The position numbers and the translations under genes are program-made. From positions 2,046,001 to 2,110,000 of the forward strand of contig NZ_CP114909.1 in assembly GCF_027497355.1 (NCBI RefSeq): a stretch of 64,000 bases of DNA, written 5' to 3'. This DNA comes from Micromonospora sp. WMMA1947 (GTDB taxonomy: Bacteria > Actinomycetota > Actinomycetes > Mycobacteriales > Micromonosporaceae). The notes beneath the pieces are model-generated. The model was given only the letters and a program-made list of their open reading frames with translations, was not told where the DNA came from and did no database searches. Below are positions 57,401 to 64,000 of this stretch, piece by piece. The stretch's first letter is position 1. The number at the start of each line of letters is the position of its first letter.

Positions 57401-57500
57401 GCGCGGCGAGCGCCGGCACCGGTGTGAACAAGGTGGCGATGCCGAGCACGGCAGCGCCGAATGCGGACACCGAGCGGTGTCTCAGGATCGAGGAAGCCAC
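54414..57500 (-). CDS. secreted beta-propeller protein with two malectin-like domains
   Basis: A 1028-aa exported protein. Signal peptide to about residue 33 (ends PALA), then an N-terminal beta-propeller-type region (to about 480), two malectin-like domains (beginning EVLYRVNAGG and DVLYRVNAGG, about 485-640 and 645-800) sharing blocks such as YHN(T/A)GNQVTSYTTNAT, and a C-terminal region with further propeller-like repeats. Malectins bind glycans, so it is probably a cell-surface or secreted carbohydrate binder. GGAGTAG precedes GTG 57500. The tandem copies arose by duplication within the gene. Confidence 0.8.
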   Translation of the reverse strand: MASSILRHRSVSAFGAAVLGIATLFTPVPALAAPATAPAPDHSTTVGEVPSDKTPNINDGNVLAIHDAGSKVIVGGSFTNAQNRGSSPTPVDRRGLLAFDKATGKIDNAFAPVLDNDVTAIIAGPTPGTVYVAGKFNKVGDKNFRKLALLNVADGTPVDGFKGPAFNGTVNDIALIDGHLLVGGIFTTVTATTTRNGLASLNPTTGAVDDYLTVSLTENHNWTPTNNGASAGVGVEKFTVSPDGKHLVVIGNFKKADGVVHDQIVRINLGESSATVSDWNTDGYSAACKYTAFDSWVRDVQFSPDSKYFVVVTTGASYPGTLCDSAARWETAATGPDQKPTWTNFSGGDTFLSVGISEKAIYVGGHFRWSNNPLARDKAGPGAVPRASIAALDPVSGLPLSWNPGRHPRGYGVTEMLVTQEGLWLGSDQEYIGNFDYQRKRIAFFPLDGGSTPHSTSTKGLPGNVYQAGRAAQTEVLYRVNAGGPAIPATDGGPDWAADSATEPSPYHNTGNQVTSYTTNATFDPTVPASTPATLFNTERWDESTAPDMQWDIPVAAGTRVDVRIYMANRWSGTSKPGARKFDVSIDGVLKLNDFDPVATAGGTDRGTMQSISVVSDGVVDIDFGRVLQNPLLHGIEIVKTAPTPDASDVLYRVNAGGDQLAAPSGPAWAADTAAAPSTYHNAGNQVTSYTTNATLDGTVPSGTPVELFNAERWDESPAPDMQWDFPVPAGTPVQVRLYLANRWSGTATAGKRKFNVSIDGVVKLSNFDPIAAIGATNRGTMRAFPITSDGNIDIDFGRVLENPLVQGIEIVKLPPVPPATTVDSITKRTYDGATSVGNAMSVPNGDNTGWSTIKGAFWVGGDLFYGVGGDLYKRSFDGSEFGTPKKLDPYHDAKWDLVVTGSAPEGSTYAGMTGNFSAELPNVTAMFYKSGRIYYSLAGQSTLFWRGFAPDTGTVGAERNTVTGTTAFADAGGLFLDADTLYVVSRSTGNLSTMAWSDGVPTGSATVRSGPGVDDVDWRGTSVFVGP

Positions 57501-57688
57501 AGGCTACTCCGGGGGGAAACGTCGGAGGCGCTGCGATCGTGGTCGGTGCCGACATGAGGCGGGGCGTCACTCGACCGACCGCAGACGTGAGAGCAATACC
57601 TTCTCGCATTCGGCCGTCGCCCGTCCACCCGGGTTCGGCCTTTTTGACCGAGGAAACGCCCCCGGTCACACGAAAAGACGAGCGACGA

Positions 57689-58756
57689 TCACTCGTCGGA
57701 CACGGAGGGTGTTGCTGAGGAAACGCTCAGGTCGGGCATCGGCGGCTGGAAGTACGGATCGGCCGCCATCTCCCGGAAGACCTGCTCGCTCTCCGGGTCG
57801 TTGCCGAACGTGCTGTCGTAGATCGGCTTCTCCGTCTGCCGGGCCGCGAAGTAGACCGCCGCCTTGATCTGCGGGTGCTTCTTCAGGTACGGCCCGACCT
57901 CGCGCATCCATTCGGCCCGCTGGCCCGGCCGCCCCTCCTGGGTCAGGCCGTACTCGCCGATGATGACCGGCCGCGGATGCTTCTTGGCGAACGCCATGAA
58001 GTGGTCCATCCGGTTGGAGAAGCTGTTCCACTCCGGACTGGGATAGACGTCCGCGCAGAGCCAGTCGACCTGGTCGTCGCCGGGATAGTAGGCGGCGGCC
58101 CGGCGCTGCGGCTCGGCGAACCCGTCGGCGTGCGGGCACCACACCCAGCCCGCGTTGGTCACGCCCATCTCGGTGAAGATGCCGCGCACGTGCTTCCAGG
58201 CGGCGACGTAGTCCTCCGGCGAGTGCATGCTCGCGGCCAGGTTCGGCCGGTCCATCTCCCACCGGTAGCGCAGCAGCACCGGGACGCCGAACTCCTTGAT
58301 GTCCTTCGCGCGTTGCCGGATCAGCGAGTCGTAGACGCCGCTGACGGTGGACCGGGTGTCGGTGCCCTGCCACGAGATCATCTGGAGTTTGCCCCGGCCC
58401 TGGTACAACTTCTCGGTGGCGCTCGGGAACGGCTCGTTCCACTCGTGGAACATGTGCGCGATGGCGAGCTTGCCGCCGGCCGCCCGGTTGAAATCGTCGA
58501 ACGCGGCGACCCGCCCGCTGGCGTTGTGGAACTGCGGCTTGACCCAGGTGCCGAGCCAGGCCCCCTTCTCCGGCGGCTCCGGCCCGAGCCCTGTCGTGCG
58601 GACCGGTGCGGTCCGCGGTGTCACAGTCGGTGGGGGCGGCGCGGCCTTCGTCGTCTCGCCGGACCCCTCGGAGCCGATGTCACAGGCCGCCACGGCCGGG
58701 GCCAGGAAGGCCAGGCCCAGCACGGCAGCCATCGTCAGTCGTAACCGTCGTACCAC
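57689..58756 (-). CDS. GH26-like glycoside hydrolase lipoprotein
   Basis: A 355-aa exported protein with lipobox VAAC (Cys about 25) and a Pro/Thr-rich spacer. The catalytic domain matches GH26-type folds: HEWNEP near 104-109, acid/base Glu E167 in RYRWEMDRP and nucleophile Glu E268 in IIGEYG. GH26 enzymes cut beta-mannan or related polysaccharides. GGAGAGG lies before GTG 58756. It sits next to sulfotransferase and export genes, so it may trim the exported glycan. Confidence 0.8.
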   Translation of the reverse strand: MVRRLRLTMAAVLGLAFLAPAVAACDIGSEGSGETTKAAPPPPTVTPRTAPVRTTGLGPEPPEKGAWLGTWVKPQFHNASGRVAAFDDFNRAAGGKLAIAHMFHEWNEPFPSATEKLYQGRGKLQMISWQGTDTRSTVSGVYDSLIRQRAKDIKEFGVPVLLRYRWEMDRPNLAASMHSPEDYVAAWKHVRGIFTEMGVTNAGWVWCPHADGFAEPQRRAAAYYPGDDQVDWLCADVYPSPEWNSFSNRMDHFMAFAKKHPRPVIIGEYGLTQEGRPGQRAEWMREVGPYLKKHPQIKAAVYFAARQTEKPIYDSTFGNDPESEQVFREMAADPYFQPPMPDLSVSSATPSVSDE

Positions 58757-58873
58757 CGCAACCTCTCCCCAGGACGGTCGCCGGCCACGGTAGGGCCCTG
58801 ACGGATCCGCGGGGGCGGAGAGGCACGCCGGGCCGGGCGGGCGACCCCTGGCACTCTACCTGTGACGCGGCCC

Positions 58874-59806
58874 TCAGGCGGGGTAGCCGAGTTGTGCCAG
58901 CAGCGGCCCCGCCTGAGCCATCACATCGGCCAGATCCTTTTCGGTCAGTCGCTGCCGCCAGCGTCCCACCGAGCCCGGCCGGGCCTTGGCGAAGCGGGCG
59001 TGCAGCGCCTCCCGTCCGGCCGGGTCGCGGACCTCCAGGAAGTCGGCCACGGTCTCGGCCGCCTCGGCCGGGCGGGTGACGACGTCCTCGTACCGCAGGT
59101 GCCGTACCCGCTCCGCGGGCAGCTCGGCGAGCTGGGTGAGCGCGCTGCTGGTGAACCGCCGCCACATCCAGGCCGACCGGCCCAGGTCGGAGACCTGGGT
59201 GAACTCCTCACGCCGCTCCGGCTCCACCCAGAACCGGGGCGCGGCGCCCCACGGCGTACCGCCCCGGCCGCTGCGGCCACTGCCGGTGGACGCGGCGTTC
59301 AGCCAGGGCTGCTCGGCGTGCGACACCGCCACGTCCCGCCCGTCCCGGTAGACGTGCAGGAAGACCGCGTCCGGGAAGACCTCGGTCAGGAACGGCACGA
59401 TGAAGCAGTTCTCCGGGTCCTTCTCGGCGAAGCGCAGCCCGCCGTGCCCGGACGCGGCGAGCAGCGCGCCGTAGTAGCCGCGGAAGTAGCGGGCCGCCCG
59501 CTGCGGCGTCCAGCTTCCCTCGTAGACACAGCGGGCGACCGCCTTGGTCAGGCGCGGTTCGAAGTGGTACGACACGTCCGGCAGCGCGCCCACGCAACTG
59601 CCGAGGAACGTGGTGCCGGAGCGCGGGGCGCCCAGGATGAAGATCGGCCGCTCCACCTTCAGGGTGAGCCGGCGGCCGCCCCCCTCCACCGGCCGTTCCA
59701 GCTCGCGGCGTTCCTTGCGGTCCGCCAGCAGGCCGACCGCGGCGAGCTTCGCGGCCTTGACGGTGGACAGGCCGGAGTGCGGGGCGTGGGGGGAGTCGCT
59801 GGTCAT
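58874..59806 (-). CDS. sulfotransferase (first paralogue)
   Basis: A 310-aa PAPS-dependent sulfotransferase. The 5'-phosphosulfate loop GAPRSGTTF is at about 59-67 and the 3'-phosphate motif YRDGRDVAVSH at about 150. A catalytic His/Lys pair is probable in this context. No membrane segment. It lies 28 nt downstream of the flippase gene and may sulfate the glycan before or during export. Confidence 0.87.
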   Translation of the reverse strand: MTSDSPHAPHSGLSTVKAAKLAAVGLLADRKERRELERPVEGGGRRLTLKVERPIFILGAPRSGTTFLGSCVGALPDVSYHFEPRLTKAVARCVYEGSWTPQRAARYFRGYYGALLAASGHGGLRFAEKDPENCFIVPFLTEVFPDAVFLHVYRDGRDVAVSHAEQPWLNAASTGSGRSGRGGTPWGAAPRFWVEPERREEFTQVSDLGRSAWMWRRFTSSALTQLAELPAERVRHLRYEDVVTRPAEAAETVADFLEVRDPAGREALHARFAKARPGSVGRWRQRLTEKDLADVMAQAGPLLAQLGYPA

Positions 59807-59834
59807 CGAAGGTCCCATCGGTGCGCAGGATCGG

Positions 59835-61418
59835 TCAGGACTGGGCGGCCGGGTCCGCCCCGGCCCGGTTGCGGCCACGGCGCAGGGCACGCAGCGCGTC
59901 GAGGTTCAGCGTGCGCCGCCAGCGCCAGACACCCGCCGCGTACGCGGCCAGCCCGGCGAGGGCCACCAGCGCGAGCATCGGCGTACCGGCGCCGAGCACT
60001 GTCGCCGCGCCGAGCGGCAGGCCCAGCGTGACCACCGCGAGCGCCATCGCGGCCCGGGTGCCGGCACCGAACGGGTGCAGCCGCATCGACCACCAGAGCT
60101 GGGTCAGCGGCACCAGATTGGTGACCAGGATGGAGACGGTCCAGGCCAGCGCGGCGCCGAGGATGCCGTACCGCGGGATGAACACCAGGTTCCCGACCAC
60201 GTTGAGCACGGTGCCGGTCATCGCGTTGTAGAACGTCCACGCGGTGCGCCCGGCCATGTTGAGCACCATGTCGACCATGCCGCACCCGGTGGCCAGCAGC
60301 ATGGTCAGCGCCAGCAGCACCACTACCGCGCGGCCGTCGGCGTAGTCGCCTCCGAACAGCGCCAGCATCGGCGTGGCGAAGGCCGCGAAGATCAGGTACG
60401 CGGGCCAGGAGAGGATCACCAGCCAGCCGGTGGCGACCTGGTAGAGCTGACCCGCCTCGGCCCGGTCGTCACGGGCGAACGCGGCGGCCAGCCGGTGCTG
60501 CACCGAGCTGGACAGCGCGACGCTGGAGAGCTGACCCAGCGCCAGGAACCGGGTCGCCGCCGTGTAGATCGCCGCGTCCGCCGGCCCGCGCAACGCGCTG
60601 AGCAGCACGATGTCCAGCCGTTGCACCACGATCGCGGCCAGGCTGCTGATCGCGCGAGGGCCGGTGAACCGCCAGAACGGCCCGGCCAGCTCGCGCGCCG
60701 ACACCGGCCGCGTCACCTGCCGACCGGCCCGGCCGACCAGCCGGCTCAGCCAGAGCAGTGCGACCGCCGCGGCGATCAGGTACGGCACCGCCCAGGCCAG
60801 CGGCAGCCCGACGGTGGCGGACAGGCCGAGCCAGGCGGCCACCGCCACGCCCAGGAACTGCACGAGTGTGCGACCGAGCCGCTCCACTGTCAGCAGTGGG
60901 CGCATCTGGCCGAAGCCGCGGCAGGCGGCGAGCGCGTAGTCGTTCAGCGCGGCCAGCGGCACGAACGCCAGCAGGATGCGCAGCGCGGTGACCGCCTCCG
61001 GCCCGGCCTCCGGCATGGTGGCCCGGGCCAGCGCCGGTGCGGCCAGCCAGCCGGCCAGCCCGAGCAGCGTGCCGACCACGAGCACCGGCAGCAACCCGAC
61101 CAGGATCGTGCCCCGGATCTGGTCGCGGCGGTCGAGGGTGCGCTGGCGGCTGACGAAGTAGACGGTGCCGACGTCGGTGCCGAGCCGGGCCGCCGACGCC
61201 GCGATCATGAACGCGCTGGTAGCGGCGAAGAACATGCCCGCCTCGCGGACCGACCAGCCCCGGGCGATGACGATGTTCAGGCCGAACCCGGCCACCGCGG
61301 CCAGCCCGACCCCGACCAGGTTGGCGAAGCCCTGCCGGGCCGCGCCGCCCAGCCCCGCGCCCGGTCCGGGGGGCGGTGCGGTGAGCGTCGGGGTGCCGCC
61401 GGCGTCGGGCCGGGTCAC
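59835..61418 (-). CDS. polysaccharide flippase (Wzx/MATE-like)
   Basis: A 527-aa membrane protein with about 14 helices of the oligosaccharide flippase group that moves lipid-linked repeat units across the membrane. Conserved Arg and Pro positions are seen (RGWSVREAGMFFAATSAF, CRGFGQMRPLLTVERLGRTL). GTG 61418 overlaps the upstream sulfotransferase stop (GTGA), so it is coupled to it; a start at 61448 would create a longer overlap. It is central to the export operon. Confidence 0.87.
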   Translation of the reverse strand: MTRPDAGGTPTLTAPPPGPGAGLGGAARQGFANLVGVGLAAVAGFGLNIVIARGWSVREAGMFFAATSAFMIAASAARLGTDVGTVYFVSRQRTLDRRDQIRGTILVGLLPVLVVGTLLGLAGWLAAPALARATMPEAGPEAVTALRILLAFVPLAALNDYALAACRGFGQMRPLLTVERLGRTLVQFLGVAVAAWLGLSATVGLPLAWAVPYLIAAAVALLWLSRLVGRAGRQVTRPVSARELAGPFWRFTGPRAISSLAAIVVQRLDIVLLSALRGPADAAIYTAATRFLALGQLSSVALSSSVQHRLAAAFARDDRAEAGQLYQVATGWLVILSWPAYLIFAAFATPMLALFGGDYADGRAVVVLLALTMLLATGCGMVDMVLNMAGRTAWTFYNAMTGTVLNVVGNLVFIPRYGILGAALAWTVSILVTNLVPLTQLWWSMRLHPFGAGTRAAMALAVVTLGLPLGAATVLGAGTPMLALVALAGLAAYAAGVWRWRRTLNLDALRALRRGRNRAGADPAAQS

Positions 61419-62278
61419 CGCCGCCACGACGGCACGCGTCCCCACCACGTCGCCAGCCGCTCGTCGTACGGCGCGAAGTGGTCCTCCAGCCGGGCCCGCA
61501 GCTCCGCCGACATGGGCGAACGGGAGCGCGAGTTGTGCTTGCCGAACGCGATGTCGGCCCAGCGGGGCAGCTCGAGAAAGTCGCAGACCGCGTCGAAGGA
61601 GGGGCGCGGGTCGGCGAAGAAGTCGTCGCTGTCGATGACGTGCATGCGGTCCCGGCCGACGAGCGCCTCCAGGCGCTCCAGCTGCTCGATGTAGCGGCCC
61701 CGGGCCAGGTACGCGTTGTGCTGGAGGTGCTCGCTGGCGTACGACGCGGAGCTGATCATCCGCTCCCGCTCGCCGGCCGTACGCGACTCCTCCAGCGCGA
61801 GCGCCCGCTCGAAGTCCGCCTCGGTCTCGTAGCCGCGGGCCAGCTCGTGCGAGTGCGCGGAGTAGGCCCGCTCCACCGGGTCGCGCAGGAGCACCAGCAG
61901 CTTCACCGAGGGCAGGTCACGGGCGATGCGCTGCCCGGCCAGCGGGTGGAACATGTAGTACGGGCTGGACTCGCCGGTGATCCCGCGTACCCCGATCTGG
62001 GCCTTCACCGCCTCGGCCTTGCCGGTGGTGGGGAAGTGCCCGAGATACCAGCTCATCCCCCGGTGGTAGTCCATGTCGAAGTAGTGCACGCCCTTGTGGT
62101 ACGCGGGCGGCAGCACACCGGGATGCTGCGAGAGCGTCTTGAACAGCGAGGTGGTGCCGCAGCGCTGCGCCCCCACGATCAGGAATCCCGGCACCATCCG
62201 CGAACCGGCGGTCAAGCGGCCGACCGTCCGGCTCACCGACTTCACCGCGCGGAGCGCCTGCTCCTTGGCCAGCGTCAC
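61415..62278 (-). CDS. sulfotransferase (second paralogue)
   Basis: A 287-aa enzyme with PAPS loop GAQRCGTTSL (about 36-45) and 3'-phosphate motif LRDPVERAYSAHSHE. It differs from the first paralogue in the loop and the C-terminus and is closer to the heparan-sulfotransferase-like group. GGGGAC and GAGGAG precede GTG 62278. Two sulfotransferases in one operon suggest sulfation at two positions or on two sugars. Confidence 0.87.
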   Translation of the reverse strand: MTLAKEQALRAVKSVSRTVGRLTAGSRMVPGFLIVGAQRCGTTSLFKTLSQHPGVLPPAYHKGVHYFDMDYHRGMSWYLGHFPTTGKAEAVKAQIGVRGITGESSPYYMFHPLAGQRIARDLPSVKLLVLLRDPVERAYSAHSHELARGYETEADFERALALEESRTAGERERMISSASYASEHLQHNAYLARGRYIEQLERLEALVGRDRMHVIDSDDFFADPRPSFDAVCDFLELPRWADIAFGKHNSRSRSPMSAELRARLEDHFAPYDERLATWWGRVPSWRR

Positions 62279-62294
62279 GTCCCCACTCCTCAAC

Positions 62295-63500
62295 TCAGCC
62301 GGCCCGGCGGGCCAGGTGTTCCTCAACCGCGGGCAGCAGCCAGGTGTCGACGTGCCCCAGCCGCGCACCCGCCTCCGCCTGCCGGTCACGCAGATAGCGC
62401 GCCGCCAGCTCCACCAGGTAGAGCACGGCGACCAGATCGGCGCCCCCACCGGTCTGGTCGAACGGCGCCAGGGTGGCCCCGGCGCCGGCGATCAGCGCGC
62501 GGGCCGCCTCGACGGGTTCCACCCCGTCGTGGCTCATCGCGCCCTGCACCGCCAGGTGCAGCGCGTCGTAGCCGGCCGGCACGTCGGCCTCGAACCGTTC
62601 CCAGTCCCAGACCAGCACCCGGCCGTCGGCGAGCACCGCGCTGTTGCCGCCGTTCCAGTCCCCGTGCCAGGCGCCGAACGCCACCATCGGGTCGGCGTCC
62701 GCGACGGACTTCAGCGCCGCACGCAGCCGTCCGGCCTCCGGCCGGGGCCCGAGCGCGTCCACCGCCGCGGTGAGCCGGGCGGCGTGCCCGCTGCCCGCCC
62801 AGGACTGCCGGCGTACGCCGAGACAGCCGGCGACCGCCACCATGGCCGCGCGTTCGGCGGCCTGGGCGGCGGCCGGGGTGGCCCGGGGCAGTCGTACCGG
62901 CAGCGCCTCCTGCACCAGCAGCGCGTGGCCGTGCCAGTCGCCGTGATGGCGTACCCCGGCCAGCACCACCGGCCCGAGCGGCACCTCGGCGAGGCGGCGC
63001 AGCGCGTCCGCCTCCGCGTGCACCAGCGCGCGGGTCAGCGGGTCGACGCCGAGCTTGGCGTACCCGAGGGCCCGGCCGTCCGGGGCGAGCAGTTGCAGCA
63101 CCGGCTTGCGGTTCGCCCGGGCGGGCCCGATGTGCAGGCTGACCAGGGCCGGTTCGCCGAGCACCTCGGTCAGGTACGCGTCCAGCCCGCCGCCGTCGAC
63201 CACCAGCCGGTCGCGGAACACCATCGGGCCCAGCCCGAGCCGGAACGCGGTGGACAGCCCCTGCCGGACCAGCTTGGCCTTGCGGCCGACCGCCTCGGTG
63301 GAGTGCCGGACCGCGCTCGCCGCCGCCCGGCCGGAGCCGGTCGGCACCAGCAGCCGGGGGCGGGACGCGGACGGCACCACCACCCAGCCGGCGCCGCCGC
63401 GGCGCAGGCCGGGCTCGGCCGGCGCGGGCCAGATCAGCCCGGCCAGTTCACCGAGGTACGCGGCACGGCCGTCGCCGTCCGGGGGTACGCGGAACACCAT
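62295..63500 (-). CDS. aminoglycoside/choline-kinase-like phosphotransferase
   Basis: A 401-aa protein with an APH-type kinase fold. The Brenner-type catalytic loop AWHGDWNGGN and the metal-binding Asp in VWDWERF are visible. An N-terminal 100-residue region is extra. It overlaps the upstream ligase gene (TGATG). It may phosphorylate a sugar or choline-like alcohol. A pseudo-kinase role is possible but both key motifs are intact. Confidence 0.8.
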   Translation of the reverse strand: MVFRVPPDGDGRAAYLGELAGLIWPAPAEPGLRRGGAGWVVVPSASRPRLLVPTGSGRAAASAVRHSTEAVGRKAKLVRQGLSTAFRLGLGPMVFRDRLVVDGGGLDAYLTEVLGEPALVSLHIGPARANRKPVLQLLAPDGRALGYAKLGVDPLTRALVHAEADALRRLAEVPLGPVVLAGVRHHGDWHGHALLVQEALPVRLPRATPAAAQAAERAAMVAVAGCLGVRRQSWAGSGHAARLTAAVDALGPRPEAGRLRAALKSVADADPMVAFGAWHGDWNGGNSAVLADGRVLVWDWERFEADVPAGYDALHLAVQGAMSHDGVEPVEAARALIAGAGATLAPFDQTGGGADLVAVLYLVELAARYLRDRQAEAGARLGHVDTWLLPAVEEHLARRAG

Positions 63501-64000
63501 CAGCGGTCACCGGTCGTTTCCAGTCGGGCCCGTAGCCCGGCGATCGTGCCCTGGGGTGGCTCCGGCGCCAGCGACCGGCGGATCCGGTCGTTGCGGGCCA
63601 GCAGGGCGACTGTGATCAGGGCGTAGGCGAGTGTCGCTTCCATCGCACCGTAGGTGAACTGGAAGAAGAGCATGAGGATGAGCACGAGCGTGCCGGCGAT
63701 CCCGATGGCGCTGTGGTCGCGCCGGTAGCGCCAGATGCAGTAGAGGAAGAACGCGTTGTAGCAGATGGCGCCGACCCAGCCCTGCCCGACGAGCAGCGCC
63801 CAGACCTGGCCGTTGCTGCCCAGCTCCCGGTTGCCGCACTGCTTGCAGTCCTCGGACTTGCCGATGGCGATGGACCGGTTGCTGCCGATCAGCGCCCGGT
63901 TGCCGCCGTACCCGAGGACCGGCGACTGGTTGGCCGCGGTGACCGCGCCCTGGGACAGGGTGGTCCGGATGTCGTCGCTGTGGCCGTTCTGGAGGCGTTC
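63500..64000 (-). CDS. O-antigen polymerase/ligase-like membrane protein, 5' end beyond window
   Basis: 167 C-terminal codons are visible. Helices are interrupted by an extracytoplasmic segment with SPVLGYGGNRALIGSNRSIAIG and a CKQCGN pair, the position of the large loop in Wzy/WaaL-type enzymes. The last helices (LVLILMLFFQFTYGAMEATLAYALITVALLAR region) and a basic tail complete it. It leads, as far as visible, the minus-strand export operon and would polymerise or ligate repeat units. Confidence 0.75.
   Translation of the reverse strand, partial: ERLQNGHSDDIRTTLSQGAVTAANQSPVLGYGGNRALIGSNRSIAIGKSEDCKQCGNRELGSNGQVWALLVGQGWVGAICYNAFFLYCIWRYRRDHSAIGIAGTLVLILMLFFQFTYGAMEATLAYALITVALLARNDRIRRSLAPEPPQGTIAGLRARLETTGDR

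Noticed and set aside
59544..61694. 716-codon plus-strand frame antisense to the flippase and first sulfotransferase
   Set aside because: Composition typical of G+C shadows; no motif, and it conflicts with three overlapping genes.
1..64000. tRNA or rRNA genes, CRISPR arrays, transposases, prophage genes
   Set aside because: No cloverleaf ends (CCA or GTTCGA-type T loops in place), rRNA-like stretches, regularly spaced repeats or integrase/transposase motifs were seen.

Overview
The window is one contiguous stretch of a very high G+C actinobacterial chromosome, most likely Micromonospora or a close relative in the Micromonosporaceae. Supporting signs are codon use with G or C at nearly every third position, many GTG starts, frequent 1-26 nt gene overlaps, leaderless-type promoters (TAnnnT 6-8 nt before the start codon), and actinobacterial families such as Bpa/PafE, DUF4192, DUF5703, DUF5926 and DUF6457. 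I see no rRNA, tRNA, CRISPR array, prophage or insertion sequence. Several genes (bpa, a HAD hydrolase, the HExxH metallopeptidase, pheA, an LCP gene, glpQ) have, from memory, counterparts in the Rv3780-Rv3843 part of the Mycobacterium tuberculosis map, which lies near oriC. A parS-like site and a DnaA-box cluster fit an origin-proximal position.

Layout. 1-14.8 kb: a PHP-UvrD nuclease/helicase fusion cut by the window edge, a membrane metallophosphoesterase, molybdenum-cofactor genes (moaD, moaA, fdhD, mobA) mixed with a fructosamine-kinase-like gene and a DUF4192 gene, a YbjN-type chaperone-like protein, a quinone oxidoreductase, a divergent Lrp regulator/dimethylargininase pair, an ABC binding lipoprotein and an alpha/beta hydrolase. 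14.9-28.3 kb: proteasome activator Bpa, two adjacent HAD phosphatases, OsmC, an HExxH metallopeptidase, AIM24, prephenate dehydratase, arginine deiminase behind a candidate ARG box, DUF5926, a histidine kinase with an RsbW-like partner, a glycerophosphodiesterase and a rhodanese.

28.3-33.2 kb: three LytR-CpsA-Psr (LCP) wall-polymer ligases in a row and a UDP-glucuronate decarboxylase-type epimerase. The first LCP gene appears to be out of frame with its natural ATG at a G6 run inside a perfect palindrome. 33.2-46.3 kb: two sodium/solute symporter plus small-membrane-partner pairs, a flavin reductase, an ABC exporter, an ECF sigma factor with a membrane partner, Uma2 and DUF5701 genes, and a LytS/LytTR two-component pair.

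46.4-64 kb: surface-glycan genes. They include a priming sugar-1-phosphate transferase, a GT4 glycosyltransferase, a three-gene unit (cytidylyltransferase-like, glycerol-1-phosphate-dehydrogenase-like, CDP-alcohol phosphotransferase), a secreted malectin/propeller protein, a GH26-like lipoprotein, and a minus-strand operon of O-antigen polymerase/ligase, kinase-like protein, sulfotransferase, flippase and sulfotransferase. Together with the LCP ligases they suggest a secreted sulfated glycan, possibly carrying CDP-activated phospho-polyol groups. That pathway is an inference from gene content.
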